From: Blepharisma stoltei
Lineage: Eukaryota; Ciliophora; Heterotrichea; Heterotrichida; Blepharismidae
Reading direction: 5' to 3'
NCBI GenBank assembly: GCA_914767885.1
Contig: CAJZBQ010000020.1
Span: 620,001-684,000, forward strand
DNA: 64,000 nt
The notes beneath the pieces were generated by a model. It saw only the letters and a program-made list of their open reading frames with translations, did no database searches and had not been told where the DNA came from. The position numbers were made by a program, and so were the translations under genes. Below are positions 54,430 to 64,000 of the stretch, piece by piece. How positions within the stretch are numbered: the first letter of the stretch is position 1; the number at the start of each line of letters is the position of its first letter.

Positions 54430-56579
54430 ATGGATATTGAAGATCTGTGCTGTGGCATTTGCCAACAGAACTTTGATTCAACCCAAAGAGAGCCACGCAT
54501 GCTCCAATGTGGGCATAGCTTTTGCTCACTTTGTCTTCAAGAGTTATTCGGAAGAGGTATAAAATCTTGTCCTGAAGATAGCACTGCCTTTAATGTGTCA
54601 TCAGTAGAAGAGCTACCTAAAAATTTTGCGTTGCTTAAATTTTTAACCAAAACAGTCCCAAAAGTTGACAATAAGCTTTGCATCAATCATAAAAAAATAC
54701 TTGAGTATATATGCATACAAGACAAAGTCAAGGTTTGCGCTAGTTGTGCTTTGTTTGGCCAGCATAGAGGACATGAAATCAAGCCACTTGATGATATGGT
54801 TCAAGAAATCACTATGCGAGCAGAATTATTGCTTGATATGCTCCAAATTATAGAAAAAAGCCAAAGCAGCGTTATGGATAAAGATGTGAAAATAAGGCTA
54901 GAGCAAGTGTTTGATCTTTATAAAAATAAAAAAATCTTCATAGAAAAAGAGATCAAAGATGGGTTTGCAAGGCTAAGAAGCAATATAAACGAGTTAGAAA
55001 AAGCAGCAGTCAGCACAATGCAGAAGAATTTTGAGTATATTGAAAGTAATATAGTCAATATTCGAGATATTCCAAAACTAATAGACTCTCAAACTATTGC
55101 TTGGAAAGATAGAGTCAAAGAAAAACTTGGCAAATTTACCCGACAAACAGAAGATCCCACATATGTGGCTCTAGATATATTATTCCCCCCCTCATGAGCG
55201 AACAAAATCATTGGAAAAATCCCTATTTTTTCTCAAAAACTCTCCCTCTCCGTGAGCGAACAAAAATTTTTTTTAACTCCCCCCCCCCCCCGTGAGCGAA
55301 CAAAACCATTAGAAAAATCGCCATTTTTTGACCAAAAACCCACCCTCCGTGAGTGAACAAAAATTTTTTTAATAGAAAAAAATTTTAATGGAAAAAAATT
55401 TTGATATATAAGTGATAATTAGTATAATGAAATCTAGAGCTAATTCTGTTTAATTTTAAAACAAATTGCGTTTTAAAACATAAATTTTGCAAATTAAATT
55501 AATATTTGCTTCCCAATTTTTGCAAATTAGGATTTTTTTAAATTTCGAAAAAAAATTTTTTTTATAAAATTTATATATAAATTTTTTTAAAAAAAAAAAA
55601 ATAACCCCCCTCCGTGAGCGAACAAAATTTTTTTGTTCGCTCACGGAGGGGGGGGGGGGGAGTAAGTGATAATTAATATAACGAAATCTCTAGCTAATTC
55701 TGTTTAATTTTAAAAAGCTTGCATTTTAAAACATAAATTTTATAAAATAAATTAATATTTGCTTTCCAATTTATGCGAATTTTGATTTTTTTTTTTAAAT
55801 TTCAAAAAAAAAATTACTATAAAATTTATATATAAATATTTTAGCAAAAATATTAACCCCCTCCTTGAGCAAAAACATTTTTTTTTGTTTGCTCACGGAG
55901 GGGGGGATTAGACAACAGCGGTGAAGACCTATTTCAGCAAGGCGAAAAATTAATTGTTGACTTAGAAGGACTAAAAGATATCCAAATTGAGCCTCTTGAA
56001 GAAACAGTCAATGAACTCAGTGTCCAATTTTCGGACTCACAGCTTGTTAATATATGCAAAGTCAAACCATCAGGACGCAGTCCTTCGACCCCCAGATCTG
56101 AAAAGAAGCATCCATCTAAGCCTGAAGAATTCAAGTCAATTGATGAAGAAGACTTAGATGGCGACTTAATCCCACAATTCAATGAAGAAATGTTCAACCA
56201 AGCTCTTGATGTCCTAAAATATAACACAAGTGAAATCGCTGATTTCTCCAATGCAGGCGATTTAGGAGACAAAGCAGCAATCATAGCCACTTATCTGGTC
56301 AATAACACAAACCTTAAGTCCTTAAAGCTTGTCAAAAATAGCATCTCAGATTCTGCTGCCATTGAAATTTTCAGGGCACTTCAGGAAAACTTTTCATTGC
56401 AGTCTCTTCATTTGTCGCAAAATCCTCTTGGGACTGAAGCTCTTGATGAGTTGATTGAAATGCTTAATGTCAATACAACTCTAAGAGATATTTACCTTAT
56501 TGGAAACCAAAAAATGAGCCCAGAATACAAGAGTAATTTTGCTCAGATGTCAAGTAGATTTAGAAAAATTTATACTTAA
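54430..56579 (+). CDS. RING/B-box protein with C-terminal leucine-rich repeats
   Basis: 473 residues once the nested IES pair (55183-55910) is removed. RING at ~8-55 (CCGICQQNFDSTQ ... CGHSFCSLCLQ ... CPEDS), B-box at ~85-125 (CINHKKILEYICIQDKVKVCASCALFGQHRGHE), coiled coil ~125-215, a linker with SRSPSTP-type serines, then ribonuclease-inhibitor-type LRRs (TNLKSLKLVKNSISDSAA, FSLQSLHLSQNPLGTEAL, TTLRDIYLIGNQ). The domain order resembles TRIM E3 ligases except that LRRs replace the usual C-terminal domain. The IES splits LDI-L-DNSGED. Confidence 0.85.
55183..55910. mobile_element. IES/MITE family A copy A7 (old, outer)
   Basis: 728 bp, TTA at 55180-55182 and 55908-55910. Left end has diverged cores (TCATGAGCGAACAAAA; TCCGTGAGCGAACAAAA), right end TCCTTGAGCAAAAAC / TTTGCTCACGGAGGGGGGG. 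A complete younger family A copy is inserted within it. Confidence 0.85.
55277..55665. mobile_element. IES/MITE family A copy A8 nested in A7
   Basis: 389 bp, TAA at 55274-55276 and 55663-55665. Intact double left core, AT interior and right hairpin, nearly identical to A3 and A6. It landed in the TAAGTGATAATTA segment of A7, which continues on the other side. Confidence 0.9.
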
Positions 56580-56886
56580 TTTGGAATAATAAATAGGATT
56601 AAGCACTTGGGCTTTGATAAAAATTTACGATCCATTTTGGTTTTATTATAATAATAAATTTAAGGGCTGTACTCCACACGTTGTATGATGATTTTTCTCG
56701 TTCGTCTTATCTATATGATGAGAAAAAATACTGATGCATTTTCAATTTCATAAAGGAAAGCTCTTCATTCTGGAGGTTTATCAATAAAATTTTAGCTTTA
56801 TTATGAGCATAAGAATTTTAATTGTTTTATGTATCAATACAATTTTATGTGATTTACAAATTAAAATTGCATTAGATTCAATTTAG
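56580..56886. other. intergenic stretch, nothing recognised
   Basis: AT-rich DNA between the convergent RING/LRR and DOP1 genes. No coding sequence or repeat recognised. Confidence 0.6.
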
Positions 56887-59800
56887 TTAGGTAAATAAAA
56901 TATCTTTTATAATTCCATCTTCTATGCTTTCCACATCTGTATCTCCTAACTCTGATCTATAAAACATACAAAACTGCAGCAAAGCCTTGGCGCACCTGTC
57001 TAGATCTTCAAAACTTCCTGGGGCTTCTTGGCCAAGCTGCATTTTTCTTTTCACTCTTTTCCCTACATTTATTTCTGCCCTTTTCCTTTTCCTAAGTTTT
57101 GCATTGAAGCCATTTAAAAATGTTTTTGTGATAATCGGCATATAATTTTCTACTGGGTTATAGTCGAATTCTACTTCAGGGATATCAATCATGTAAATCC
57201 ACAGAACATAATTTATCTCTTCAAAATCCAACACTATCATGGTATCTAATAGTTTTAATGCTGAAAGTGTGTAAGATATGTTGGTTGTGTTCGACATATT
57301 GTACAAAAGCCTTATGTGAATATCAGGAAATAGATATGATCATATGTATTAGCTTAATTAACCCAACTTCTAGTTGGGGCCTCTAGTCGCGCAGCGCGAG
57401 TGAGGTGCCTTTTTTCTCAATCTTATCACTACTCTCGAGCTCATGTCGGGACTCACAGTCTAGCTCTCCTCCTGATCCCCACGAAGCCATTTTGGAACCA
57501 GAAGTACGGGAAAACTAGCAGTTAGGTACCCAGCGCTTGCTCGGTCCAAAGATCTCGCCTTTAATATCAGCAGCTGAAAGAGGCAAAGCACAAGGCTAGC
57601 GAAGTATAAAATTCCTCACCATTTTCACTCTTATACAAAAGTTCGCATGCAGAAACTGACCCTATGAAATAGCTTTTATGAAAAAGGAATTTCGCTCCAA
57701 AATTCCTTTTTCCTCACCCAACTTTGATTATTTAATATAATAGAAATGATCAAATATCCTTGAAAGTTGGCAAATTAAAGCGAATTGACATAACACGGGT
57801 AAGCAGCATGCAATGAGGGAATAAATCAGAAATTTTAATGCAATCAAGAAGTTTTGCTCTTAATGCTTTTGCTGCAGGGAGATAATCATCAACTTTTCCA
57901 CTCAAAATGACTAAAGATGCTATAATCAAATACTTTTTTGACATTTCAATTGTGTCTTGCGAGCTCGTCCAGAAACTTGGCAGAAACTTATAAAGAGCAT
58001 CATTTAAAAATTGCGTTTTTTCCTGATAGCAAAGCTTGCTTATTTCATAGCAAATATTTTTCCAATATTTTAAAGACCCATTTGAATTTTTGCAGCTCAA
58101 AATAAACTCGTCAGACCCTAAGAAATCAATGATATCTTTCTTCAGTTCCTTGGCTACAGTATCTCCTCCTTTAGTAATAAAAGCTAAAATTAAAATCCCA
58201 CATTCCTTCGCTCCAATTTTTGATTTCGATAAGGTTGCTCTTGCATTAATGGAAGCCAGCACAAGTTTTGAGCTAACTCTTTCATTATCATCAGGCCATG
58301 CAAATGACGCTACTTCATGTCCTTTCAGTGATAGAGTAATCTGATTAAGCTGGTAAAGCTTGAGCTCTCTTTCAGTTTCAAAGCCCGGATATTCAATAGG
58401 AAAAACATCTCTTTCCCATTTCTGAGTAGACACAGTAATTTGGTCAAATAAATTCCCAACGAGCTCCTGAAGATCTTTTTTGATTTTTTTGTCTGAGAAT
58501 AAATTAAATGAATACACACAATTTCTGAGCCCATAAACCGTATCTAAAATAATTAGAGGCATTTCTTCTCATGTTGATATCATTAAGCATTTAAAGAGTG
58601 TTAAGAGCTTGCTTCAAAATAGCTGTTGAGGAATCACTGGAATGTTTAACTTTGTTATATTTGCAGTTAAGTGATATAAAAAGTGTGCAATGCAAAGTTC
58701 TTTCCCATCCGTTTTTTGAGCCTTTTTTTGAATAGTCACCAAATCTTTTTCCAATTGAGTATAAAAATACTCAAATATAGTATCTAAGTTCAGCTTAAAA
58801 GTTGGAATCATACTTATTAGAACTTGCATGTGATGCCTTGAATTGAGGCTATCAAGACTATATTTTGACCACAATGTTGTGAAAGAGAACAAAAAATCAT
58901 TGCAATAATTTTTAGTCAGAGGAGAAAATAAAATTTCTAGCTTTGAATTTAGTATTGAATGGTTTATTTTCATTTCATTCAAGGTGACTCCTAAAGCAAT
59001 TACACCCTCAAGCTGTCGTAAGACATGTTGATGCCATTCCATTTTACTGTTTTCTTTATTGTCATTTTCATCTTGTGCTCTTAGTACGTGGTGAATTAAA
59101 AATGTCAAACCGTCCAGCATATTCAAGTCATAAGAATTCGCAATTATACTGATATATGCATCAAGAAGTAGCTTTATATAGTTGGATATAACAACATCAG
59201 GAAGATACATTGTCATGAAAAGGATATAATTTGTTATAAAATCATTCATAATTAAATATGGCGCCTCGGCCAAGGCATGTCCTCCTGGACATACAGTCTC
59301 GAGCACATTTTTATTATATCAGCAAGGTTTTGCCAACTAAAAAATAGACAGCAATATCGTATGCGTTATAAAATCCATTCAATGAGCCCTTAAAAATAAT
59401 TCTTCAGTTAGCATCCCTTTTGTGATTGATTCTACTACATAGCTTTCAAGGAAAAAAGTTTCACATTTCTTTCTGTCAGCCTGTATTTTACAGTTGTAAA
59501 TCAATGGTGGAATTATTCTTACTCTCCCTCAAAAAACGAACAAAACATTTGAATGAGCCCAATTTTTTGGGTAGAAAAACTCACTCTCTGTGAAAAAAAT
59601 TTTTTGATATAACAATTTTTTATATAGAAATATTTTGATATATAAGTGATAGTGATAATTAGTATAATGAAATCTCTATTAGAAATTAAATAGTTTGCAT
59701 ATTAAAATATAAATTTTACAAATTAAATAATTTGATTTAAGAATATTTGCCATAGGCAAACAAAGTTTATTTGTTCGCTTAAGGAGGGGGTGCTAGCAAC

Positions 59801-62631
59801 TGGAATTGAATGGTGGTGTTTTTATTTTCAATAGCTCTATGCATGCAGATAAAAGAGCTTTCTAACGCAATAAATGCTAAATCTGATGACAAGCTTTGGA
59901 AGATTATTTCTAATATATCGCAGGCCAAGCTCTGAATGATGCTGTTTTCATGACTCATTTCACTGCACTCTGTATTCAAATACATCAGCAAACCATATTG
60001 CAAAACTTCTAAATAAGTCCCACTATGTATTTTATGCAGCGCTATATACTCTTCAGCTAGCGGGCTCAAATAACAAGAATCCATTGCAAATTTCAAATTT
60101 TCTTCTCCTATCCTCAAAATATTTCTCACTTTTTTAAAAGCGTCCATAACTCTTCTCGCATCAAAAGGCTTATTATATACATAGCTGCATTCGCTTTGCT
60201 CTTCTCTAACTGTAAAAGGATGGAAAATAACAAAAAATAAAGAATCAAGTAAGCACGGAACGTTAGTTCTTGAAGACAATATTAAAAATGTCAGTTAGGA
60301 ATAGGTCCTAACTCCTGCTAAGCAGGTCCGGGTCTTATTTATCCGAGCTTAGTGAGAGAAGTCAAGCTTCTTGAGAGTCTCGGCTTGAAGAGAAGAAGTT
60401 GGTGCTGAGGCTGGCACTGACTAGAGAAGTCTTAGCGGGCTTATTAACTTTAACGATTCGACGGTTAGGCCGGTCCACCTACCGTTGTTCAGAGCTGTTA
60501 ATATAGCTTGGACCCTCAACCAAAAGAAGACTGAAGGCAATTTGCCAGAGTAATTCGTTAAACTTAAACTTAAACTTAAAGTTCTTGAAGTAATTAGCCA
60601 CTCTTTTGAACTGTGACGAATAATAGGATTTTCATCGATCAGGTGGTCGAGCATGATATAAATGCTCTGGCCTTCATCAATTGTTTTTTTCAGTTCTTCA
60701 TTTTCTGTGAGTGTCCAGAAAAGGCTGAAAAGGTGAATTGATTTGATTTTAGACATCAGCGAGCTTGATGTTAGCATGTAGCATAAAGACTCCTGCCATT
60801 TATTGGGGATGATCTGGTGGCTTCTTAGTAAAAGATCTAAGGCTGTTTTCTGATGAGACGTGTCTAGGAGGTGCCATAATCGCTCCAAGCTCTCATGGCT
60901 TATAGAGTCTGGCTGAATGAATAAAAGCATATTGACAGAAATTAGTAGCAGGTCTGGGCTTTCTTCAAGTATAAGCTCTTTTGCTCTATAGGCAGCATCG
61001 GAACAGTCAAGGCCTAAATTTGACAACAATCCTATTATGTTGCCTAGCTGAGAAAGTATTTTGTAATTCATAGCTTTTTCATGACTTAAACTCAAAAATA
61101 CACCAATTGCTGTCTCCCCTCCTTCAAAAGGTGTTGCTTTAACGAGTTTGCATAATTTCAAGCATACGTCAAGTGTTTGCTCTTCAATAGATATGCATGG
61201 GAGATTAAGCAAAATATCATCAAGCACTGGAAACAGTAATTCTTTATCATTTTCAAAATGTGCTAACGCAAAGTCCAGCATAGACATCCATATCGTTATT
61301 TCATTGTTTTTAAGAGCTTTCGGCAAGTATTTATGAAAACTTTTCCAAAATAAGTTCGATCGGTCTTCTCTGAACATAATTATTACTCTATCATTGAATT
61401 TTTCGTTAATAAAGTATAACTTATCAATCATTGTATGCTTCATTAAAGGAATGGAAATTTGTTCTAATATTCGGTCTCCTATCCCTTCACTTTCTACAAG
61501 AACATCAATAATCCTTACTCCCAATTAATTATGAAATTTCTGAGGATTGATTTAAAAAGTTTTTTTAAAATAGTTTTTAAAAATTACAATAATTATTATT
61601 AAAAATTCTCTTTTATATCATTCTCCAATTTTTTTATAAGATCTAAAATAAGCCAATTTAAAAATATAGACTCTTTATCAGGAATTTAGTAAATTTACTT
61701 TGATTTCTGATCCATCACCTTTATGAGTTTCTAACTTTTTGTGAGTTGTCTCCAATATAGTTATTATTGCAGGTTTCAAAGTTTTTAAAACAAGACTAAT
61801 TTGGGATTCATCAAACTCGCCTGGAAAAGCCCATTCCCATAGTCTCCTTATAAGAGTGCTATCTTTATTTGCTAGAAGCTTTATTGACCCTTCCATTAAG
61901 GCTATTTTTTGTTTTGTTTTAAACTCTTTGCTCGTAATTGGAAAATGTATTTTAATAAGATCAAGCACATGCCTTTTTATAATTGTGTTAGGATCAGACA
62001 AAGCAGCAAGTATAGCATTTACAGCTAATTTTGTATTCGAAAATGAAATTGATTTTTTTTGAAGATAAATCAAAGGAGATGCCCTATGCCTAGATGTTCT
62101 GAGAATAAACCTAAAGACTGCTTCATAAGTTTCCTCCTTTAATCTTTCAGCGCACATATCTAAAATATCTGAAACTTTCAAAAAAACGTCTTGTCTTCCT
62201 TCAGCCCCACTTAATAAACAGCTTACTAATCCACTTAATATATTTTTTAGCTCAGTAATTCTGATTACATATCTTTCCTCAATAAGTAATAGAAATTCCA
62301 TCTTATTCTGAGCAGAGCAATACTCGAAATAAGGAAAAAGTCCAGCAGAAAACATATGAAATGATTCAATTGGGGCAGATTGCAATATAAGTTTGTAAAT
62401 TTCAAGAGTTTTGCTATGCAATCCGGATGGAAGATTTGGATTGAGACACTGAGATAGCCTTTTGGCTAAAGCATAGTTCTGCTCAGGAATAAGAGTGCTG
62501 TCTTGATATTTCTCTAGAAGAGATTTAATTTCCTGAAGCCATGTAATTAAATCGCTTCATTCTCACTCCTTAGATCATTTTTCAAAATTATTCAGACTTG
62601 CTTGAATTTTCTTTCTAAACTTATTTTCCAT
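56887..62631 (-). CDS. DOP1: Dopey/DOP1 traffic protein, interrupted four times
   Basis: About 1,521 residues after removing four inserts; total then divides by three. The Dopey N-terminal domain is clear: EWSDLITWLQEIKSLL, LAKRLSQCLNPNLPSGLHSKTLEIY, AGLFPYFEYCS, DPNTIIKRHVLDLIKIHFPI, IRRLWEWAF. Next, DVLVESEGIGDRILEQIS, NPIIRHSSKEWL, a YVYNKPFDARRVMDAFKKVRNIL segment (family: YEKVYDTRRVLYAFKKLRSI), and a C-terminal helical part (LKLLDTMIVLDFEEINYVLW). DOP1 acts with MON2 in Golgi-endosome traffic. An in-frame TAG remains at about 59336 with no clean 15-nt intron. Many Trp are TGA. Confidence 0.85.
57343..57752. mobile_element. GC-rich insert in DOP1, ATGATCA repeats
   Basis: ATGATCA at 57336-57342 and 57746-57752. 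Collapsing one copy joins FKDIWS to YLFPDIHIRLLYNMSN in frame. The insert has a GC-rich left part (GTCGCGCAGCGCGAG hairpin) and a right part with an AAAAAGGAATTT inverted pair (about 57680-57710). The repeat contains no TA. Confidence 0.72.
59522..59795. mobile_element. IES/MITE family A copy A9 in DOP1 (diverged)
   Basis: About 274 bp, with TA at 59520-59521 and 59794-59795. Left CTCTCCCTCAAAAAACGAACAA, the GAGCCCAATTTTTTGGG spacer and the GATATATAAGTGATA interior identify family A; the right end reads TTTGTTCGCTTAAGGAGGGGG. Removal joins FQLL to RIIPPLIYNC in frame. Confidence 0.78.
60276..60590 (+). mobile_element. SINE-like insert in DOP1 with AAACTT-repeat tail
   Basis: 304 bp GC-rich block flanked by AGTTCTTGAAG at 60265-60275 and 60580-60590. 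It ends in three to four AAACTT units immediately before the second copy, like a SINE tail. Collapsing one copy joins KEWLITSRT to NVPCLLDSLFF in frame. The repeat lacks TA; a TA-based alternative would change two residues. Confidence 0.75.
61520..61699. mobile_element. 180-bp AT-rich IES in DOP1, TTACT pointer
   Basis: TTACT at 61515-61519 and 61695-61699. Without it the reading frame passes from GSEIK to VRIIDVLVESEG, a Dopey-like segment; within it there are several TAA stops. Begins TTACTCCC like families A-C but has no hairpin end. Confidence 0.75.
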
Positions 62632-62985
62632 TATATTATCTTTAGATGCTCCAATTAAATAGAATAAGTAAGAATTTCAATGTTATTATAGAAGATGTCT
62701 TTTTGAAACGAAAATTTAAACTATTTGTAATAATTAATAAATCTAATACAAAATATGAGATTTTTACATAGAAAATTATAATTAAATAATTTTTTTATCA
62801 AATTGATTGATAATATAAAAATTCTTTTTGAAATTTGAACAATTTAAAATTTTATTTTTTATAAAATAATTTTATCAAAAATGTATTATAAATAGATGAG
62901 TAGATATTTTACACCAATTTAAAATTTAATTTATTAATCTATTAAATTGCTTTTACGAATTAGTCGGTAATCATCTTCATAAAAA
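62632..62985. other. intergenic stretch, divergent promoter region
   Basis: About 350 bp of very AT-rich DNA between the DOP1 start and the divergent gene at 62986. No repeat or RNA gene recognised; presumably both promoters lie here. Confidence 0.55.
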
Positions 62986-64000
62986 ATGGGATGTAGTTCA
63001 TCACACGTAGAGACTATCAAAACAAATTCAAATAAAGAAGAGGAAATTATTTGCAGCTGAGAAAAATATTTGAATTACTATACTTTGCAAGATATTGGGT
63101 TTCTTAAAGTGATTGATTCGCAGCAAGACGAAGATGGTTTTATTCCTATTAAATCATTATGGGATATATTTTATTTCTGCAACTTTCCCCCTCATTCCTA
63201 TCCTGTAAACACAGGCCCGGTAAGTATTTTTTATAAAACCATTAGAAAAGATGACAAGATCAATGCACAGAAATTGATGGCTTTGATTATCTTGACTTCA
63301 TAAATAAAATGGCTTTCGCTCAAGCGAAGTTAGCTCCGCTAACTTTCTCTCACCCAAGCAATTTTATTTATGGGGTTTGGGTTTTTACCTCAAGAACTTC
63401 TGCACAGCAAAAGCGGTTTAACTTTGGGGATAACCAGAGGAGCTGCTCCTCAGTGCGATCAAGATCTGAAGTTTTTACCCCTCAGCACACCCGAAGGAAG
63501 GTGGACCCTCAGGCGTAACACGCGCAGGAGCTGAGTCGAAATAAAGCCGTGGCGGCAGCGAAGCCCATCGAAGCTGTAACGTCTTATTTGCCCGTGCCCT
63601 GATGATCAAAAGGGATCGATCCAGCGGTCCACAGGCCCGACACACGTGTACAATATGGTTGCAGCTCTGGAGTTGGCTACCCCGTAGTGGACGTTTAGCG
63701 TTATAAATTTTATAAGATAAGATTATCTTGACTTCATCATTTGAACACAAAACAAAAGCTCAACTTATCTACAAAATCTATAGGGACACCAAAGATTTCA
63801 TAAAAGAAAAATCTCTAGAAAGGCTTTTTATTGATATTTCAAATATTTCGATTAACCTTATTTGGGTAGCTTTGGGAAAACAGCCAAATCAAATTTGCAA
63901 AGACGTTCTGATGAAATATGAAAGCAAGCTTGAGCAAGGGCAGCATAATTTTGTTGAGAAACAAAAGAATTTGATTATTAACACTGATGGATTTACGACA
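62986..64000 (+). CDS. N-myristoylated hypothetical protein (3' truncated by window)
   Basis: Begins MGCSSSHVETIK: Gly2 with nearby Cys3 and Ser6 is an N-myristoylation/palmitoylation signal. After a short linker it reads NYYTLQDIGFLKVIDSQQDEDGFIPIKSLW, a helix-loop-helix with D.Q.DEDGFI that is vaguely EF-hand-like, and continues past the insert (63302-63737) as TKAQLIYKIYRDTKDFIKEK. The segment after the insert (SNISINLIWVALGKQP) is helical. I do not recognise the family. Trp in ICSWEKY is TGA. Confidence 0.7.
63302..63737 (+). mobile_element. SINE-like retroposon in the myristoylated-protein gene
   Basis: Perfect 17-bp duplication GATTATCTTGACTTCAT at 63285-63301 and 63721-63737. Starts AAATAAAATGGCTTTCGC; a hairpin (GTTAGCTCCGCTAAC) follows. 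The first ~250 bp match the RPL3 element. The 3' part (CCGTGGCGGCAGCG... to GTTATAAATTTTATAAGATAA) differs. Removal joins MALIILTS to SFEHKTKA in frame. The removed unit is 436 bp, the same as in RPL3. Confidence 0.88.

Noticed and set aside
63309-63750. Open frames on both strands at the right end
   Set aside because: They lie within the SINE-like element and its target duplications, not in the host gene frame.
1-64000. tRNA genes, CRISPR arrays, operators or bacterial-style terminators
   Set aside because: None found; the window is eukaryotic nuclear DNA and no cloverleaf with A and B boxes could be supported by eye.

Overview
This window looks like germline (micronuclear) DNA of a heterotrich ciliate, most likely Blepharisma or a close relative. 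Three things support this. (1) TGA is read as tryptophan in nearly every gene, while TAA and TAG still end genes. (2) Introns are almost all 15 nt with GT-AG ends; in-frame TAA/TAG codons repeatedly fall inside such mini-introns. (3) Genes with clear eukaryotic orthologues (RPL3, CFAP20, WDR7, DOP1, TRIM37, Piezo, centrin and others) are split by 140-950 bp AT-rich or palindromic inserts flanked by short direct repeats. Collapsing one repeat copy restores the reading frame; total coding length then divides exactly by three in every case I checked except centrin. These inserts behave as internal eliminated sequences (IESs). The species name is inference; no marker gene was available.

Layout. 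0-2.1 kb: two tandem class I glutamine amidotransferase paralogues. 2.1-4.7 kb: a Ubl-ankyrin-PH-AGC kinase. 6-16.6 kb: mitochondrial carrier, PH-BEACH protein, CCDC6-like coiled coil, tubulin-tyrosine-ligase-like enzyme, an unknown gene, centrin, KXD1/BORC subunit. 17-27 kb: WDR7 (rabconnectin-3 beta), dynein light chain LC8, an IBtk-like ANK/RCC1/BTB protein, a SHIPPO-like protein, a FAIM-like NPF protein. 28-41 kb: Piezo channel, metallophosphatase, a basic protein, cytosolic carboxypeptidase. 41-45.3 kb: a complete but decayed Merlin/IS1595-type transposon with 8-bp target duplication. 45.7-64 kb: RPL3, CFAP20, TRIM37, fumarase, PAP2 phosphatase, RING/B-box/LRR protein, DOP1 and a truncated N-myristoylated protein. 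Genes are packed tightly (10-300 bp apart).

Mobile DNA. Three MITE-like families (A, B, C) share one scaffold: TNA-CTCCCC ends, two direct copies of the terminal motif at the left, a motif hairpin at the right, and a homologous spacer. Their terminal core motifs differ. They nest in one another. Families D and E are smaller TA-bounded palindromic or foldback elements, each present twice. A further class is GC-richer and SINE-like, flanked by 6-17 bp direct repeats that often lack TA, and sits inside essential genes (RPL3, WDR7, DOP1). Nothing in the window supplies an intact transposase.

Functionally, many genes serve cilia and the cell cortex (centrin, LC8, CFAP20, TTLL, carboxypeptidase, SHIPPO) or endomembrane traffic and acidification (WDR7, DOP1, KXD1, BEACH). 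They are scattered singletons, not a pathway cluster. A few one-base frame discrepancies suggest homopolymer errors in the assembly.
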